Below are positions 1 to 14,300 of a DNA stretch of 64,000 nucleotides, piece after piece (within the stretch, counting starts at the first letter, position 1; every line of letters begins with the position of its first letter). The notes under the pieces are model-generated. The model did not search any database and was not told the origin of the DNA. It worked only from the letters and a program-made list of their open reading frames with translations. The position numbers were made by a program, and so were the translations under genes. Where the stretch lies: contig NC_067282.1 of the NCBI RefSeq assembly GCF_020740795.1, forward strand, positions 171,026,274 through 171,090,273. The letters are read 5' to 3'. The DNA comes from Apus apus (taxonomy: Eukaryota > Chordata > Aves > Apodiformes > Apodidae).

Positions 1-2380
1 TGTCGCTTTAAAAGGTGCTAAATTAAGCAGCACAATACATTTTAAACAGACATCTGTTTCAAGTGAGACAGCTCAACTCTATGGGTGGCAATGTATTAAC
101 TGGATAGTGTCAGACTTTTAAGAATGATCAAAAAAGAAACATGCAAAAGCTGACATAATGTCTTCAGCCCAACAGAAGATGCCGGCCTTCACTTCAGGAT
201 CTTTTACAATCTCTGTGGCCACTCTACAAATTGTATCCAGAGGGCCTGCATGTGGTCATCCCATCTGTTTCAACTCCCCATTACTCCTTTCATAAAGTTT
301 CCAACAAGCACCCTTATCGTCCGTTTCATACAGCCTCTTAATGCCTGGGAGGAGTACAAACAGAGAGGGGATGCTTGAGACACAGGAGAATCCTTCTTTC
401 AAACTCTCTCTTTTCATAAAGATCATAAGATAAAAACAACTTGGCAGACAGTGGACTTCCAAAAGCACCACCTTACACAGTATTACTGCTCCCTTTTCTC
501 TCCCAGACTATATGTGACTGCACTAGCACTTGTCCTTGAAAGACTTTTTTGGGAAATAACAGTCTTCTGTTCCATATTCCATGTAGTTCAGTAGTCAAGA
601 CAGGTGAATCAACAGCTTTTACACATTTTTGGTGTTTTTTTGTTAACTTTTAAGGACTGAAAACAAATAGGTGATCAAAACACGACAGACAAGTAAGCTG
701 GAATTTCGTTTTGTCAGACGCATTCCCTCACCTTTGCTGAATACTGGGACACCTCACTGTCTTTTTAAAAGATGTTTTCTTTTGTTCAGATATATTTCAA
801 TAATTTAATACAGCAATTTTAACTTAAGAGTGTGCTATTTGTGTTTTCATTAATTTCTTACAGCAATAAATCCCTATGAAATTAAACCATTTCATAAAGG
901 CTTTTTCTCCCTTCCCACTGAGTGGTATGAGTTCAGAAATCTCAGATATATGACATTGTAGGAACGCCTGGCTGGGCACTGACCGAAGCTACCATGTTGG
1001 CTCCCATGCTGTTAAAGCCTCACGATGTCCATAGTACCAGCCATTTCCCAGCCTCTGGGAGACACCTCTCAAACACAGAGCTTTTGTTTACAACATCCTT
1101 CCCAGAAAGTGGACTTGACTGTCGAGCCCTGTGAATCCCCTTGCTCCCTTAATTCCCAGGCTCTGCAATAACCCAAACACCATTTCCCCACAGCTCCAAG
1201 GGCAGCTTTGCAGGCAACAGCCTCTGCAGCTGCTCCAAAGTCACTCCTCATTGCTTTAGATGGCACAGTGCCTACAACAGCAAAACAGCCACATGCTCAA
1301 ACAATTCCTTTTGTCTCCCTAGGACAAAGAGCCTGACACTGCTCTCAGTAAAAGTCAATCCAGTAATATAAGGATGAACACAGTTCTTAAAATCAACTTG
1401 GACTTCATAAACCTTGGACAATCATATTTCCTATATTATGTTTTAGGAGCTCCTGGACAGTGTAAGATCACAACAAAATGTTAAAAACACTGAGGAAATT
1501 TTTAGCAAGAATTAATGAAAGGAAATTTTACTGTCTGATATAAAGTAGGCATATGATGGTATTTTCATACTATTACAGGCAGCTCTCTAGAATGAAGTAT
1601 TAAATATCAGCTAGCTGGACTCCACTAACAAAAGCTTTATATTTTAGGAGCTCTGAGTGAATTTAAATATTTACCTTATTTAAGTAATTGTCTATGGCAA
1701 AATGAACAGCTCAGTATCTCAACAGTCATCTTTGACTAATTTGACCCCAACTCACATATATGAGCAAGTTGACTTCAGGAAATTTGCACATGATCTTGGC
1801 AAACCTTAAAGCATGCCTTGTAGTAAACTGTACTTCCATTTTCTGACATAAGATCAATTTCATTAAGTTTTATTTTAATTAGAATAGAAAAAGCCTAAAA
1901 AAATACAACACTGTATGACTAACGTATAGCCCAGAAAGTAGCTTCAAGGTGATTTATTTTAATTTAAAATACTTTGTGTTTTCCTAGAATTTGCTTTGAA
2001 ACACAGCAAACATTAACGGCCTCACATTCCACTGCCACACAAGAGGTCGATAATTAAATCTGAAGGTTTCAGCTAACTAACATGGTGTTTGGATTTGGGA
2101 TTGTGAGGTAAGATATTTTAAAACCAGTAGCTGTGTTCCCATTTCTTGTTATTATGGCCAAGCTGTCATCTGTTTGTTAAAAAAAAAAAACAACAACAAA
2201 CTGATAACATTCATACTGTTCACTTTAGCTCAGAAAGAATAACAATCTGCAGATATAAATTGGTTGACTCCTTTGTGTCCTGCTCTTTTAGGCTGTAATG
2301 AAATTAATGCACTGGTTTATTCTGAAATTCACTAACTAAAAGCAATCTTCAACACTGGAAGAAATATAATATTTACTCAC
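1..2380 (-). other. TBC1D30 intron (partial)
   Basis: AT-rich intron left of exon 6. I found no further TBC1D30 exon in either reading direction and no recognisable transposon; ORFs are short and composition-driven. Confidence 0.7.
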
Positions 2381-5300
2381 TTTCAGGGCATCCCCTTCAT
2401 TGCCCTCCATTACTTCCAGAATAAGTGCAGCCAATATGTTAAATCCTTGACAATAACCAACAGATTTATTCCATCTGGCATAAGCCAGCAAAACGCGTTT
2501 TAACACCACTCGATCTTGCTCTGCCTCCTGGCCACAGTAAGAACTGCAACCCGTTCGGTGAAGGTCCTTTAAAGAAAAGACAGGAACAGAGAGAAAAGAT
2601 GTGCATTTTCCTTAACCTTTAGTTCTCCTGCCTGCCCCTCCCAGTCTTCCTTCCACCTCCACTCTCCCAATAAATTCTCCCAAAGCTGATGATGTTTCTT
2701 TTTTAACTGTAAACTTCTAGCTTAGTGAAGAGAAATAGGCTCAGCAAGCTCTTAAGTAAACACGTTACCCAAAGTCAGTATACAGCAACTGTTTCCCAGG
2801 TTAACACTAACCAGACCAGTGCAGAAGAAGGACCAAAGAAGCCAAAGAAATAATTTTCACGAGCCAATGGGAATTAAGGTGTAATTTTTGTCAGAGCAGT
2901 TGCAGAGACCAAAATAAATGCAAATTACATCTATTTAAATAACAAAAAACAAAATCAACCTTCACTTTTCATTAACAACATAAAATAAATGAGCTGGCTA
3001 CCTTTACTATCTGGATGCCCATAGAGTCATCATCAGGATTACTTCTTTCATTGAAGGTGAAACGCATGGTTTTATCCCAGTCAATGGCAATACTGTGTAA
3101 GTACTGATCAGCTAGGGTCAGCCAAACCTACAAATACACAAAGCAAGTCAACAAAAGGAATTATTTCTCAGATAAAATATTAACAGTTTTCTTACATCCT
3201 GTCAGACGAACCTTGTCAGTTTCACCCAGCTGACATCTGCTGTTAGACTCGAAATACACAGAACCGTATCTAAAACCATTTGTGCACAATTAAAATAACA
3301 CCTTGCTCCCTAAAGCAGAAAGAAAGGAAACAGCATTAAGTGTCCAGATCTGTGAACTGCTCACAAAGATGTAAGTGAGAAACTGAATCCACAGGTACTA
3401 TCCAGGATGGAAGCATGCTCTCCTACCAGGACCCTCCCTGTCAGCTCAGCTCTTCTAGCCTCATCACCAGCAAGGAGTTCTACAAAGAGGTCACACTGTG
3501 GCAGGATTTCCTCAAACTCGGCCATGGATCTGTCTCCTGGAAACCCCACAGAAGAAATCTAGTGGTGCTTCTCATTATCAGAAGTCTCTTATGATCAACG
3601 TTGCAGAAGAAATAGCATCTAATACTAACCACTTGGGATTGATCTCAAAGTACCACATAGATCAGAGTAAGCTACTCTTGTAAGAGGGCTTTCTCAACTG
3701 TTGGTGCTACAGGGGGTTCTGAAAACAAACATTATTTTTAAAGCCTAATAATTACCAGAAGAGATTTATGCATGTATATCTAAGACAAAGGCTGGACCTT
3801 TATTACACATTTGAAAAGTTCCTGAACCATGAAAGATACATGACAGATCATATAAAGACAAGCAGGAAAGGATCTCTCTCTTTAGGAAACTCAAAGAAAT
3901 CATGAAAGCAAACTGGCTAAGTTTTATATCAGTCATTAACACACTCAAGTGAGAAAAGCAATTCAGACACTTCCCACAGATTTAAACACGTAGATAGCTA
4001 CATGATGAAGGAATTTATAGACAGCTCCCAGAATCTCATGTTTTCTCATTTAAATGTCCCTTCCCACACATTTGCAAAGCCACCCATGCAGAGAGGAATG
4101 CTGCTGTTCTGCCTCCCAGCAGCCTTTGACACTGGTGACATCCTACTGACGCTGTTTGACTGGATTCTTTCTCTCTGCCAGCCCTAGAAAACAAATGTCA
4201 CATGCCACAGCAATAATGCAGATGTCACCCTTCTCCTTCTGCTGCCAGCTAAGGAGGCAATCAGCATATTGCCAACACAACATGCTTCCTTTATTGTGTT
4301 ATCAATCTCATTAAAATCGTTGGGAAAACAGAGAATAGCAGTGGAAAGACAAAACCCCTTTTCTTAGCACTAATTCTTTGGTTAGCATCATGTGGTCGCT
4401 TGTGAGCAAACACAGAGATGGGCAGAATGCGAAGGAAAACAGAGATCTGAGTTGGATGATGTGGCAGAGCATACCCCAGAAAGTCTGCTGATGCCACAAA
4501 GCTGGAAGAAGTGACTAGGGCACCTTGCCAGCCCATTTCTCCAGCTTGTCAAGAACATCATGAAGTTCAACCAGGAGAAGTGAGACATCCTGCATCTGAA
4601 GACAAACAACCACAGGCACCCATATATGCTGGGGACCACCCAGTTGGAAGGCAGCTTTGCAGAGAAGAAGCTGGGGGTGCTGGTGGACACCAAGTTGACC
4701 ATGAGGCAGCAACGTGCCCTTGTGGCAAGGAAGGCCAAAGGCCCTCTGGGCTGCATCAGGCAGAGCGTTCCCAGCAGGTGGAGGGAGGTGATCCTTCCCC
4801 TCTGCTCAGCCCTGGTGAGACACACCTGGAGTGATGGGTCCAGTCCTGGGCTCCCCCAGTGCGAGAGAGAGACAGAGCTACTGAGGACAGTGCAGCAAGG
4901 AGCCACTAAGAGGATTAAGGGACTGGAGCATCAATCCCATAAGGAAAGCCTGAGAGAGCTGCGACTGTTCAGCCTGGAGAAGAGAAAGCTCCTGGGGGAT
5001 CTTACCAATTTATATAATACCTGAAGGGAGGGTACAAAGAGGATGGAGCCAGGCTCTTCTCAGTGATGCCCAGTGACAGAACCAGAGATGACAAGCACAA
5101 ACTGAAACACAGGAGGCTCTGTTCAAACACCAAGGAACACTTTTTTTTACTGTGAGTGTGACAGAGCACTGAGAGAGATTGCCCACTGAGACTGTAGAGT
5201 CTTCCTCCTTGGAGATATTCAAAAGCCATGAGGACAGTCCCTGGCAACTGGCTGAAGATGGCCATGCTTGGGCATGGGGGATGGATTACATGACCTCAAG

Positions 5301-8300
5301 AGGTCCTGGCCAACCTCAAACACTGTGATTCTATGACCTCTGCCACTCATTTACCCCAGAAAAGTGTCTGAGAGGCTTATTGGAGCGTGGGAAAAGAACA
5401 CTTCAGGAAAGAAAATGGGCTGTTTGATGGATTTAATGATTTGCTGGAGTTGCAAATTAAAAGTAAAAGCATAGTGATGTGAGATGATGTGTTAGACTTC
5501 CATTTCCTCCTCCCTGATCTATAAAGAGGAACAGTTCCGGTTAGAAAGACAGCAAAAAGAAAACAGGAAAAGGGAAATTAATCTGATGTGTCAAAAATGT
5601 GTGACTCAGTTTTATAGAAAAGATGAATGGACACGCTTTTTTTGAAACCAGGGAAGTTCTGTTCTAACATTGTTGAAGAAAGCAATAAAGCAAGTTTAGG
5701 AAAACCCCACTGGACCTTGTTCTGCAACACTAACTCAGTACAGTTTCTCATAATTGGCACACTCTACCACTCTACATCACCGACTCTGAACTTCCCTAAT
5801 TTAGGCTGCCTGCCTTTCCCCCATCAAATGCTTCTATGAGCATTCTTGTCAGCACTAGCAACTATCAACTTCGCCTTCATAGCATGACAGCCTACCCTGC
5901 AGATTTGCTCTCCTTTCAGTTGATCTCCAGCTGCAGAGGCAGCTTCACCAATGCAATTCCTTGAGACCGACAGAGTGAAGCAAGAACTTCTGCACCAGAA
6001 TCAGTTACCTAAGTCTCAAGCAGAAAGAGCTCAGCTCTTGAAAACATCATTTTCACCTGTCTCCCCAGTCTCTCCAGCCGCCCTGTGAGGTTACCAGTGA
6101 AGAACATGAACTAGGAAGAATCCCCAGTGTAACTCAGAGCTTCCAAATATTTATGAAAAACCACTGATGTCATTCATCTCTCTCCCCTGAAGAACCCACA
6201 GGCAACATCCCACGAAGTGTACAGGTCTACCTACCTTTCTCCGCCATTCTTTTGGTATTCCTGTTGGCAATCTGGCCACTGCTTTGAGTGCATCATGCCA
6301 CTAAAAGCAAAAGCATCCAAAAATGTATAAAATCCACCATAGCTTTAATGCAACAGGATAACAACATTTACAACACCACAGACATGCACATTGGTTTCAT
6401 TTTACTGCACACATTGCAGTCCAACTGCTTAATCCACCCACAGGGAAAATCTAGATGCATTACTTAATAATACAACAAAAATGTAATATTCTAGGACACA
6501 AAGACTTACGAAGTATCTGAGTAAACAATGAAAGCCTATTGCATTTTCCAAATACTAATAAAACAGCTCTTGATGCAATTGCAAACAATATGGTGACACC
6601 GATGCACTTTTGAACTAGAGCAAGTACCCCGATAGAAGAGAATCCAGACCTCAAGAGAAAAATTAATCAAATTACCTGCTGAAAACCATTTTGACCTAAA
6701 GATGGTTCAAGAGTGAACTTCAGTTTCGTATCAACCCCTAGAAACAAACAGGAAAAAAAAAAAATCATGGTCATTATTTCCATCTAGCTTACAAGGGGGG
6801 GAAAAAAAACCCAAACCAAACAAAACCACAATTGAAATACAATTTCAGCTACATGTTTCAATAATTACACTTCAACCTGTTTCTGTAAATTATTGCCTTC
6901 AATGTGAACTCAAGGCAAATGTTAAGTAGCACCTGGACAAAATGTTTTTAAAATCAGTAATACCCTCTTTAGTGATGAAGTTTGGCACAACTAATTCCAC
7001 TAAAAATAACACAGTTAACTATTTTTCAGACTAGATCTGCACACGGCCAACTATCATATGCACAGAAAAAATACCTACAGGGACAGTTTCTTTCCTTCTA
7101 TTTCAACTTCTTGACATTAAATTACTCAAAACTCATTTCTAAGTTTGGGGTGCTAAAATTATTTCGTTGCTCAGAATATATATATATATTTTTACAACGG
7201 CTCAGAACATAAAGCACATTTGGTCAGTATTCTCATTTAAGCTCAGATGTTGGCCATATGAGCAAGTTGTTTTAATTGGTATAAAGATGCCTGCTAATAA
7301 AATATGACATAAAATAGCAGGATCTCGGGTTTAGCCTACACTGGGTCATGCCATAACACGAGGCACAGGCACACGTGCTATTTATTTGCTTTACATCCCA
7401 CATTTTGGCTGTTCCAGGTCCCTGCTGCTGCCAGTGCCGCTGTCCAGAGCCCGGGTGCTGAACGCCGCGCCGCATCCCTCCCTCAACGCCTCTGGCATAA
7501 AGAGCAGAGCCTCTCTTTGTTTTTCCTCCAACATTTAATACCAAATATTGCTCTATATTTAAAAGCATAGATTCTTTTCTTTCTAGAATATCAAGCCAAA
7601 CGTTTTTAATATATATTTTAACACCCGTGCATGTGTGTGTGTATATATATATATATTAGAAAACATATTTTAATCCTGCAAGGTTTTAGGTAGATAGAAC
7701 TCCATGCTAACCAACTCACCAGCAACACTCAGTGCTTTTGAGGACTAAGCCTGCGAGTCTAACAGAAACCCAAACTGTAGTGGCATTTGCTAGTTATGGA
7801 ATGTAATATGCCTTTCAGGATTTGCATACTGAAGTGGCAATAAGTAATTTTAAAACCTAACTGCTTAATAAATACAGATTTAAAGACAAAGCCTTCTCCT
7901 TCAAGGTTTCTCCCAACCTGTTCCCTTTTGGTAGGGGGGAGGGAAGAGAAAGAAAGAAAATTCACACAAAACCTAGTACTGTTTAGAATTTTAGCATTTT
8001 AGAATTGCATCATTGAGACATGGGGCTTGGCACTTTCAATTCCCTGCTTCAGATTTAAAAGACATGCTTGTCAGATCTAGCAAAATAAAAGCTTTAAACC
8101 ATAACAGAGTTCTTTAATGTTTTTTCAAGGCATTTAACAGTTATTCCTGGAAGTAACTGTTTATTAGTATTCTTCCCCATAACTCCATGACACTCAGCAG
8201 GGACTTCTAATAGATAAATCTCTTCATAATAATTCAAAACCATGTAACAATGCCAGTAACGTACTAAGATGGAATTGTATCACATTTGCTGCAAATGCAA

Positions 8301-11300
8301 AAAAGTGAGTCTTGTTCCCAAGCAATCTAGTGGTAAGTACTGGAAAACCCTAATACACACAAAAAGATATCATGACCAAGAGCTCCTTTTGTTAAGGTAA
8401 CAGATGTTGACATGTTATCTAACACTGCCTCGTAGCAAAGAAGCAATAGTTTTCCAAAATAATCACATATTCATTTCCAGCTCAGCAGCCAAATATTAAA
8501 TCACAGTTTTCTAAGACTTAGAGATCCCAGTAATAATTTCACTCTTTGTCTTATAAATATGCAAGAAGAGACAGCCAAGTCTGCCAAAGATCAAGCACAG
8601 CAAGATATAACCTCAGAATAGGGTCAAGTATCATTTCCATGAACATCCTGACCACGGAGTTCACATTGAGGCCCAGAGAGATCTCTCTCTTGATTAAACG
8701 GGACTGAAATTAGATCCTTGAACCTCCATCCACCACAGCATTTACTAAAACATGACAAACAGTTATAATGGGTGTGAAAATTACTAGAAATGAGAAGAAC
8801 ATGTGGCAACACCAGACTACACAGTGCACTCTCTTTGGTATGGCAAGGTCAGGCGGCATTCTGTAACCTCTACTAGAAGTCACAAAGTCTGTGTCCCCTT
8901 ATTTGTTCCCAGTTAGAAATAATCCCAAAATCAAACTATGGGATGATTTTGTGACAGGGGAAGGAAAGAGCCATGGGGAGTGAGTCACAGATCATACAGG
9001 AACAGTTCATTCCTATCCATTTTAAAGAATTTACCTTTCCTAAAACAAACAAACAAAATTAGAACCTTGGTCAGTAAGAGCACAGCAAGCAAACAAGAAG
9101 AAAGAAGCTGCAAAACAAACCATACAGACAGCGCAAGGAAGGCTATACCCACCCAGGAGCTCCTTGGGGCAGAAAGGCAGCCAGCAAGCTGGGAGCAGCA
9201 CTTCATTGCCCATTACTTATTTCTGGCACAAGAACCATCTTGTTATGTGCAGTTTCTGCCCACCTCACTGAATTTGTCCTTGCACTTCAGAGCTTCAAGG
9301 AAATTAATGCCTATCCCTCTTCCAACCTCTCTTGGTTTCCCAAACCTTCCTATCTCCATTATTCCCCTTTTCCTATGCAATCTCCCACCCCTACACATAC
9401 TTTTTCCTTTTTTCCCCCCACTCAATTCTATCATTTTCATCCTGTCCACTTTTGCCTGGATCATCACCAGCCTTTCCCCAAGGGCTCTTTCCATACACCA
9501 TCTGTTCTCCTTACACATCCCTCACCTGCTACCTCTTACCAGCAACTCCCATTAATTCTTCCTTCAGTTGTCTTCTCCCCACAAACTTAGATTCTTCAAC
9601 AGCTTCTTCCCCTCTCAGCACCCCACAACCATCCAACCCTAACACAGACATTCTGCACATATTTTCCCTGGATTTTCTCATGTTTGGCAATCCTTCATCT
9701 CTGGGTTGTGTTCCTCTCCATTACGTCAACACGTGCTCTTTGCAGAAAAGACCTCTTAGGGCCTTATGGGAACTTTTCATCCCAGCTCCTCCGCATGGAG
9801 GACAGTCTGGCAGGAATACACCATCTACACAGCAGTATTTCCCACTCTTGATGACTGTTAAGTGCTGTCAGTACATCTCAGCCCTTTTACATCACACCAG
9901 CCAGGCTATTGTGTCATCTGACACATTATCACCTCCAGTTCATACACTTTCAACTGATGCTTCACACCTAAAAACTGTATTAACTCATGCAAGCAGGAAC
10001 ACATATGAATTATTAGCTCCACAAATACAAGCACACACAAAAGTACATATTTTTGGCACCAGTCAAATTTCTGAAGGTTCATTGCCCTTGCAACCAGGTC
10101 ACCAGAAACCGTTGCAGAAGTTATTTTTAAGAATAATGTTAAAGGAAAAATATAAAAATCCACAAAATCCAGACCAGTTAGCTTTTCCACATTAAATATG
10201 CAACCACTCCTGACAACAAAAGGCTGTAAGAGGAAAGACTGCAGCCTTAGGATTCCCAAACCCTAGCAGTCTTCCACTGCATGACTAAAATCTAGCACAC
10301 AACCACCTAAATGAGCCACTGGAGTGGTCTAAAATTTTGAGGTCAGCCAAGTACCTGGGTGAAGAAATCAAATCCCCACTCCTCACCAACATTAAACAAA
10401 AGGATGAGGCAAATTCTGGGAATTTTTCAGAAATACTAAACCAGAAAAAGCATAGGAAGATTATCTGTTCTGATGCATGCATGTGAGCTTTAAAGCCACA
10501 GATTCAAACTTAGAAAGCATATCACTGTAGGTTTTTGGCTGTACTTATAAGCAGCTGTGGAAACATCTTCAGTGGAAAGCAAATAAATATTTTATTGAAA
10601 ACATATGAGGGAAAAGGCCTAAAGCAGCTTTCTGTGCAGAGGGAGTCCAAACCTGGGGGAAAAAGTGGCAACATTAACTACCACCTTATCATTGCTTGTT
10701 TCAGGAAGATTCTTAGCCTTGCATTGTAATTTATCTCTAAATATAAGTTTTCATCTGGAAAATGAGAAATAAAAGTAACATTCTGAGTAACTCTGCATAA
10801 AATCACTTTTGTTAGGAACCAGAGCTCACTGAGATGTATCAAAGCACATCTAAAATCAACAGTCTACAGAAACCTGAATATAGACATTGAAGAAAAGACA
10901 CATTGAACACAAAATCTGAAGGAAACTTCATTCAGCTTATTAAACGATCCTATGACTTATTTTTTTTTAAGGGCTTATTCAGTATCCTGTCTCCATTACT
11001 CTACAAAAGTATGCATGCTGAATGATATTATTGTGTTTATTTACATATTGATCTAATGGAAACCTCAATCCAGTGGGATTTCCTAGCTTTAAGACTATGG
11101 CATTCGTGGTTATGCTTCCAATCATCTCCCCTGGTCTTTGTGGAAGCATAAGTAAAAGAACATCATTATCCAGATAACATTACCTGGGATATCAGAAGGG
11201 TCTGTGAGAATAATGAGTCAGGAAACGTCCTCGGTAACAGCAACCCCACAAACCTACCAACCAGAACATCTCTGAGGCCTTATTCATAACAAGCATCTGA

Positions 11301-14300
11301 AAGTCATCTCAAACACGGCAACAGCCAGCACTGTGTGCATGATACACGCAGTTAGTGCAACGGGAAACTGAATCCTACACATTTCTGTGCGTTGCCCTAT
11401 GTTTCATTAGACCTTGGACTTGCATGTTTTGCAAATGCCTAGCATTAGGGAACAGATCAACATTTTAGCTGCAAGTGACAGCTCTACCATCGCAAATTGA
11501 ACTGAAATTTCCAATACTTCGACAAAAACGCCAAATGATAAAAAAATGTGATGGCAAACAATTGGAATCTAGTAATGATCACTCATCAGTGCTTCTGCTG
11601 AGAACCCAGCTCCCTGGAGCAAACACACGTTGTTAGCTGACCCCCTGGCCCTTAAGAGACTGTGCTACCGAAGCAGGATCCAGAAAAAAGCACCACAAAT
11701 CCGACGCCTTCCCCCTCAGGCAAAGCACGGTTGCAAATTCGGACAACACCCTACGGCAGACAAAGGCTGGGCGGGAGGAGGGGTCTCCGGCAAGCCCCGA
11801 GTTAGCCGGTGGGGCGGGAAAGGTCTGGAGGTGCTGAGGGTCCGCGGGGCCCAGCGGCTCGGCCGGGCGGGGGGGCCGGGAGAGGCTGCGGGGGGAACCG
11901 GGAGAGGCTGCGGGGAAGCGGGGGGGCCCGGGAGAGGCTGCGGGGAAGCGGCGGCTCCGCGGCCAGCGGGGCGAGCAGAGGGCAGGGAGCGGGCAGGGAG
12001 CGGGCGCAGCCGACCGGCACAAAAGCGCTGCGAGGCGCCGACGCCGGGCGGGAGAAGCGGGGAAACGGAACGGAAGCGCTGAAGCGCAGAACCTGATCGG
12101 CCGGCCGCGGAGCGCAGGAGGAGCCCCCGGGCACAGCGGCAGCGCTCTGGCCTCCTCCTCCTCCTCCCACCGGGACCGCGGCCGCCGCGCCCCGCACACC
12201 CCGGCACCTGACCCAGGCCGGGCCCCGCCGGGGCTGCCCCCCCCGCAGCTGACTCGGCGCTGCCATTTGCCTCGGGCCGGCACCGCCGCCCCCGGGGCGC
12301 TGCCCCCCGCCTACCCGCGGCCCTCATCGCCCTCCGGCCGCGTCCTCCTCGCCAAGCCGCCTCCGCGGGCAGGGCCCCGCCGCTCCCCCCGCCCCGCTAA
12401 GCCGCTGACGGGAGCGCAGCCCGGCCGGCCGCGGGCAGCCGCTTACCTGGCTCCAGCGTGCAGAGCAGGCGCGGCGCCGTGCGGGAGATGCAGCTGCGCT
12501 TCTTGAGGACGTTGCTGAGGATGGTGCCCACGCCGCCGCCCGAGCTCTGCCGCTTCAGGCATCGCCCCCCGCGCCGCAGCGAGCCCGTCAGCCTGTCCTG
12601 CCGCATGGCAGCCCGGCCCGCCGCGCCCGGCACCCCCCGGCACCCCCCGGCAGCCGGACCCGAGAGCTGCCCGCCCTAAGGCAGCGGGGCGGGGGGCATG
12701 GCGGGGCCGGCTCCCCCGGCAGCGCCTGGCCAGCGGGAGCTGCAGTGCGGAGACGGCGAAGCCGAGGTGGGGAGAGAAGAGGGAGGACGAGGAGAGGAGA
12801 AAGAAGAAGCTGGGGAGGGGGGAAAGGGAGAGGGAAAAAAAATAAAAAAAGGAGTTGTCCCCGCCCACAATCCTGGCATCACTGTCTGAAAAAAACCGGC
12901 AGCCTCTCCTCCTCCTCCAGCACCACCTGGGAGGCAGCAGGCGCAGGGCGGCAGCAGCAGCAGCTCCGTTGGCAGCGGTGGGGCTGAGCTGCGCCCCAGG
13001 GCCCCAGGACGGCAGCACAGCCCCCGGCTGCACATCATCCCCCCGCACGCCAAGTGCTGACGCCTGCTAGCAGGGGGCAATATCGAAATGTCTGCCTAGA
13101 ATGAAAGGAGGTAAACATCCAGCAAAGGGATTACTCACGTTGGATTTCGGCCTCTAGCTGGACATGTATAAATAGTCCCGCTGCCCCTTTCAAAATGCGG
13201 TCCTTTGAAGGAGGCCCACAGGTGCTGCCAGACCATGGCACAAGGGCAGAGGGACGGATGTAACGGCCTCTCAATGCCAGGATGGGCTGGGTCAGGTCCT
13301 GAAGGCAGGCGGGGGTCAAGCACAGTTCCAGAAGCAGCAAGGGGACTGTGCAGTTTGTGTTTCTGACTCTCCAGCAAAGAGACTTCAAACATCCTCAGCT
13401 ACAGAAACATCCATTTCTGTGAACCTAAACTGCAACTGCACTTATTACTAATTACATGCCATGCACTCGTTAAAAGAACCTATTCAGCAGCATGTTATTA
13501 GATGCATTTTCCAGTGGAATTTGACCTAAAAGCATCTTTAAAGGGTTTGATACAGAATTTCAAACTAACGGTTTGACTGACAAGAAGGAAAAGTATTGGA
13601 AATAATGATAGCTTTTATGATCTAAACCACTCAGACTTTCTGTGGAAGGAGAGTAGATTCATCACACAACATTAGCTGGGCTAAAAGACCAAGCTAACCA
13701 AAAGGTCTGAACCTCCGGCTCAACATCTGTACCTTTGAAACAACCATTTGCTCCTTTATTAAAAAGATATTTTTCTCAGCCACATTACAAAGGTAGAAGA
13801 AAACCAGCAACAGTGAAGTCAATTATATAAAAGATACACAATATAAAACACAAACAAGGCTTTTTAAATTATCAGTTGTAGTTATCTTTAGAAGTTACTG
13901 TCCATTTTTCAGAGAAGCATAATTTTGATCATGCCTCTTTAAATATCTGGTTCAGTCTTGGAAAAAAGTCACTGCATTTGAGCTTGCACTCTGAATAGAT
14001 AATTAAGTCTGTGTGTTGGTGGTTCTTTTTTTAAGAAAGGTGACACTTCCCTGCTGATGTAGATGATGCAAATCACTTTATTTCAGTGCCAGCTGGAGAT
14101 GATGACTTAGTGGTTAAAGCATCAAATTTGAAATGAATTAATCCCCCCAGGTGTACAGATTGTACCAACTGGACTGTAACAGAAACATTTAAATACAGAA
14201 ATAACCATGTAATCTCTCCAATATTATTCTCCCCTTCCTTAAGCACCATACACAAATAGCACCACATGGTTCTTGGATCATTTCAAGACTGGCTAACCCA

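Larger units (their letters stand above)
11760..13045. promoter_or_regulatory. CpG island, internal TBC1D30 promoter
   Basis: Abrupt switch from AT-rich intron to G+C- and CpG-dense DNA, including many CGG, GGCCG and CCGCC motifs, surrounding the alternative first exon. Downstream of the ATG (lower coordinates) it contains a GC-rich tandem repeat. No TATA box is seen upstream of the exon, as is usual for a CpG-island promoter. The transcription start cannot be placed but should lie between about 12610 and 13050. Confidence 0.8.

Noticed and set aside
4388..4906. 172-codon minus-strand frame
   Set aside because: It is the antisense of the CR1 LINE and has no independent support.
11633..12327. 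Overlapping 150- to 216-codon frames on both strands at the internal CpG island
   Set aside because: Several frames are open at once, products are Pro/Arg/Ala-rich and none matches a family; they are GC-composition artefacts around the short real exon.
12443..13080. 201- and 134-codon minus-strand frames upstream of the alternative first exon
   Set aside because: They cover the probable 5' UTR and promoter, are low complexity and are not in the frame of the MRQD exon.
13160..13175. TATAAATA sequence near the internal island
   Set aside because: It lies outside the island with no exon at the expected distance on either strand; likely chance.
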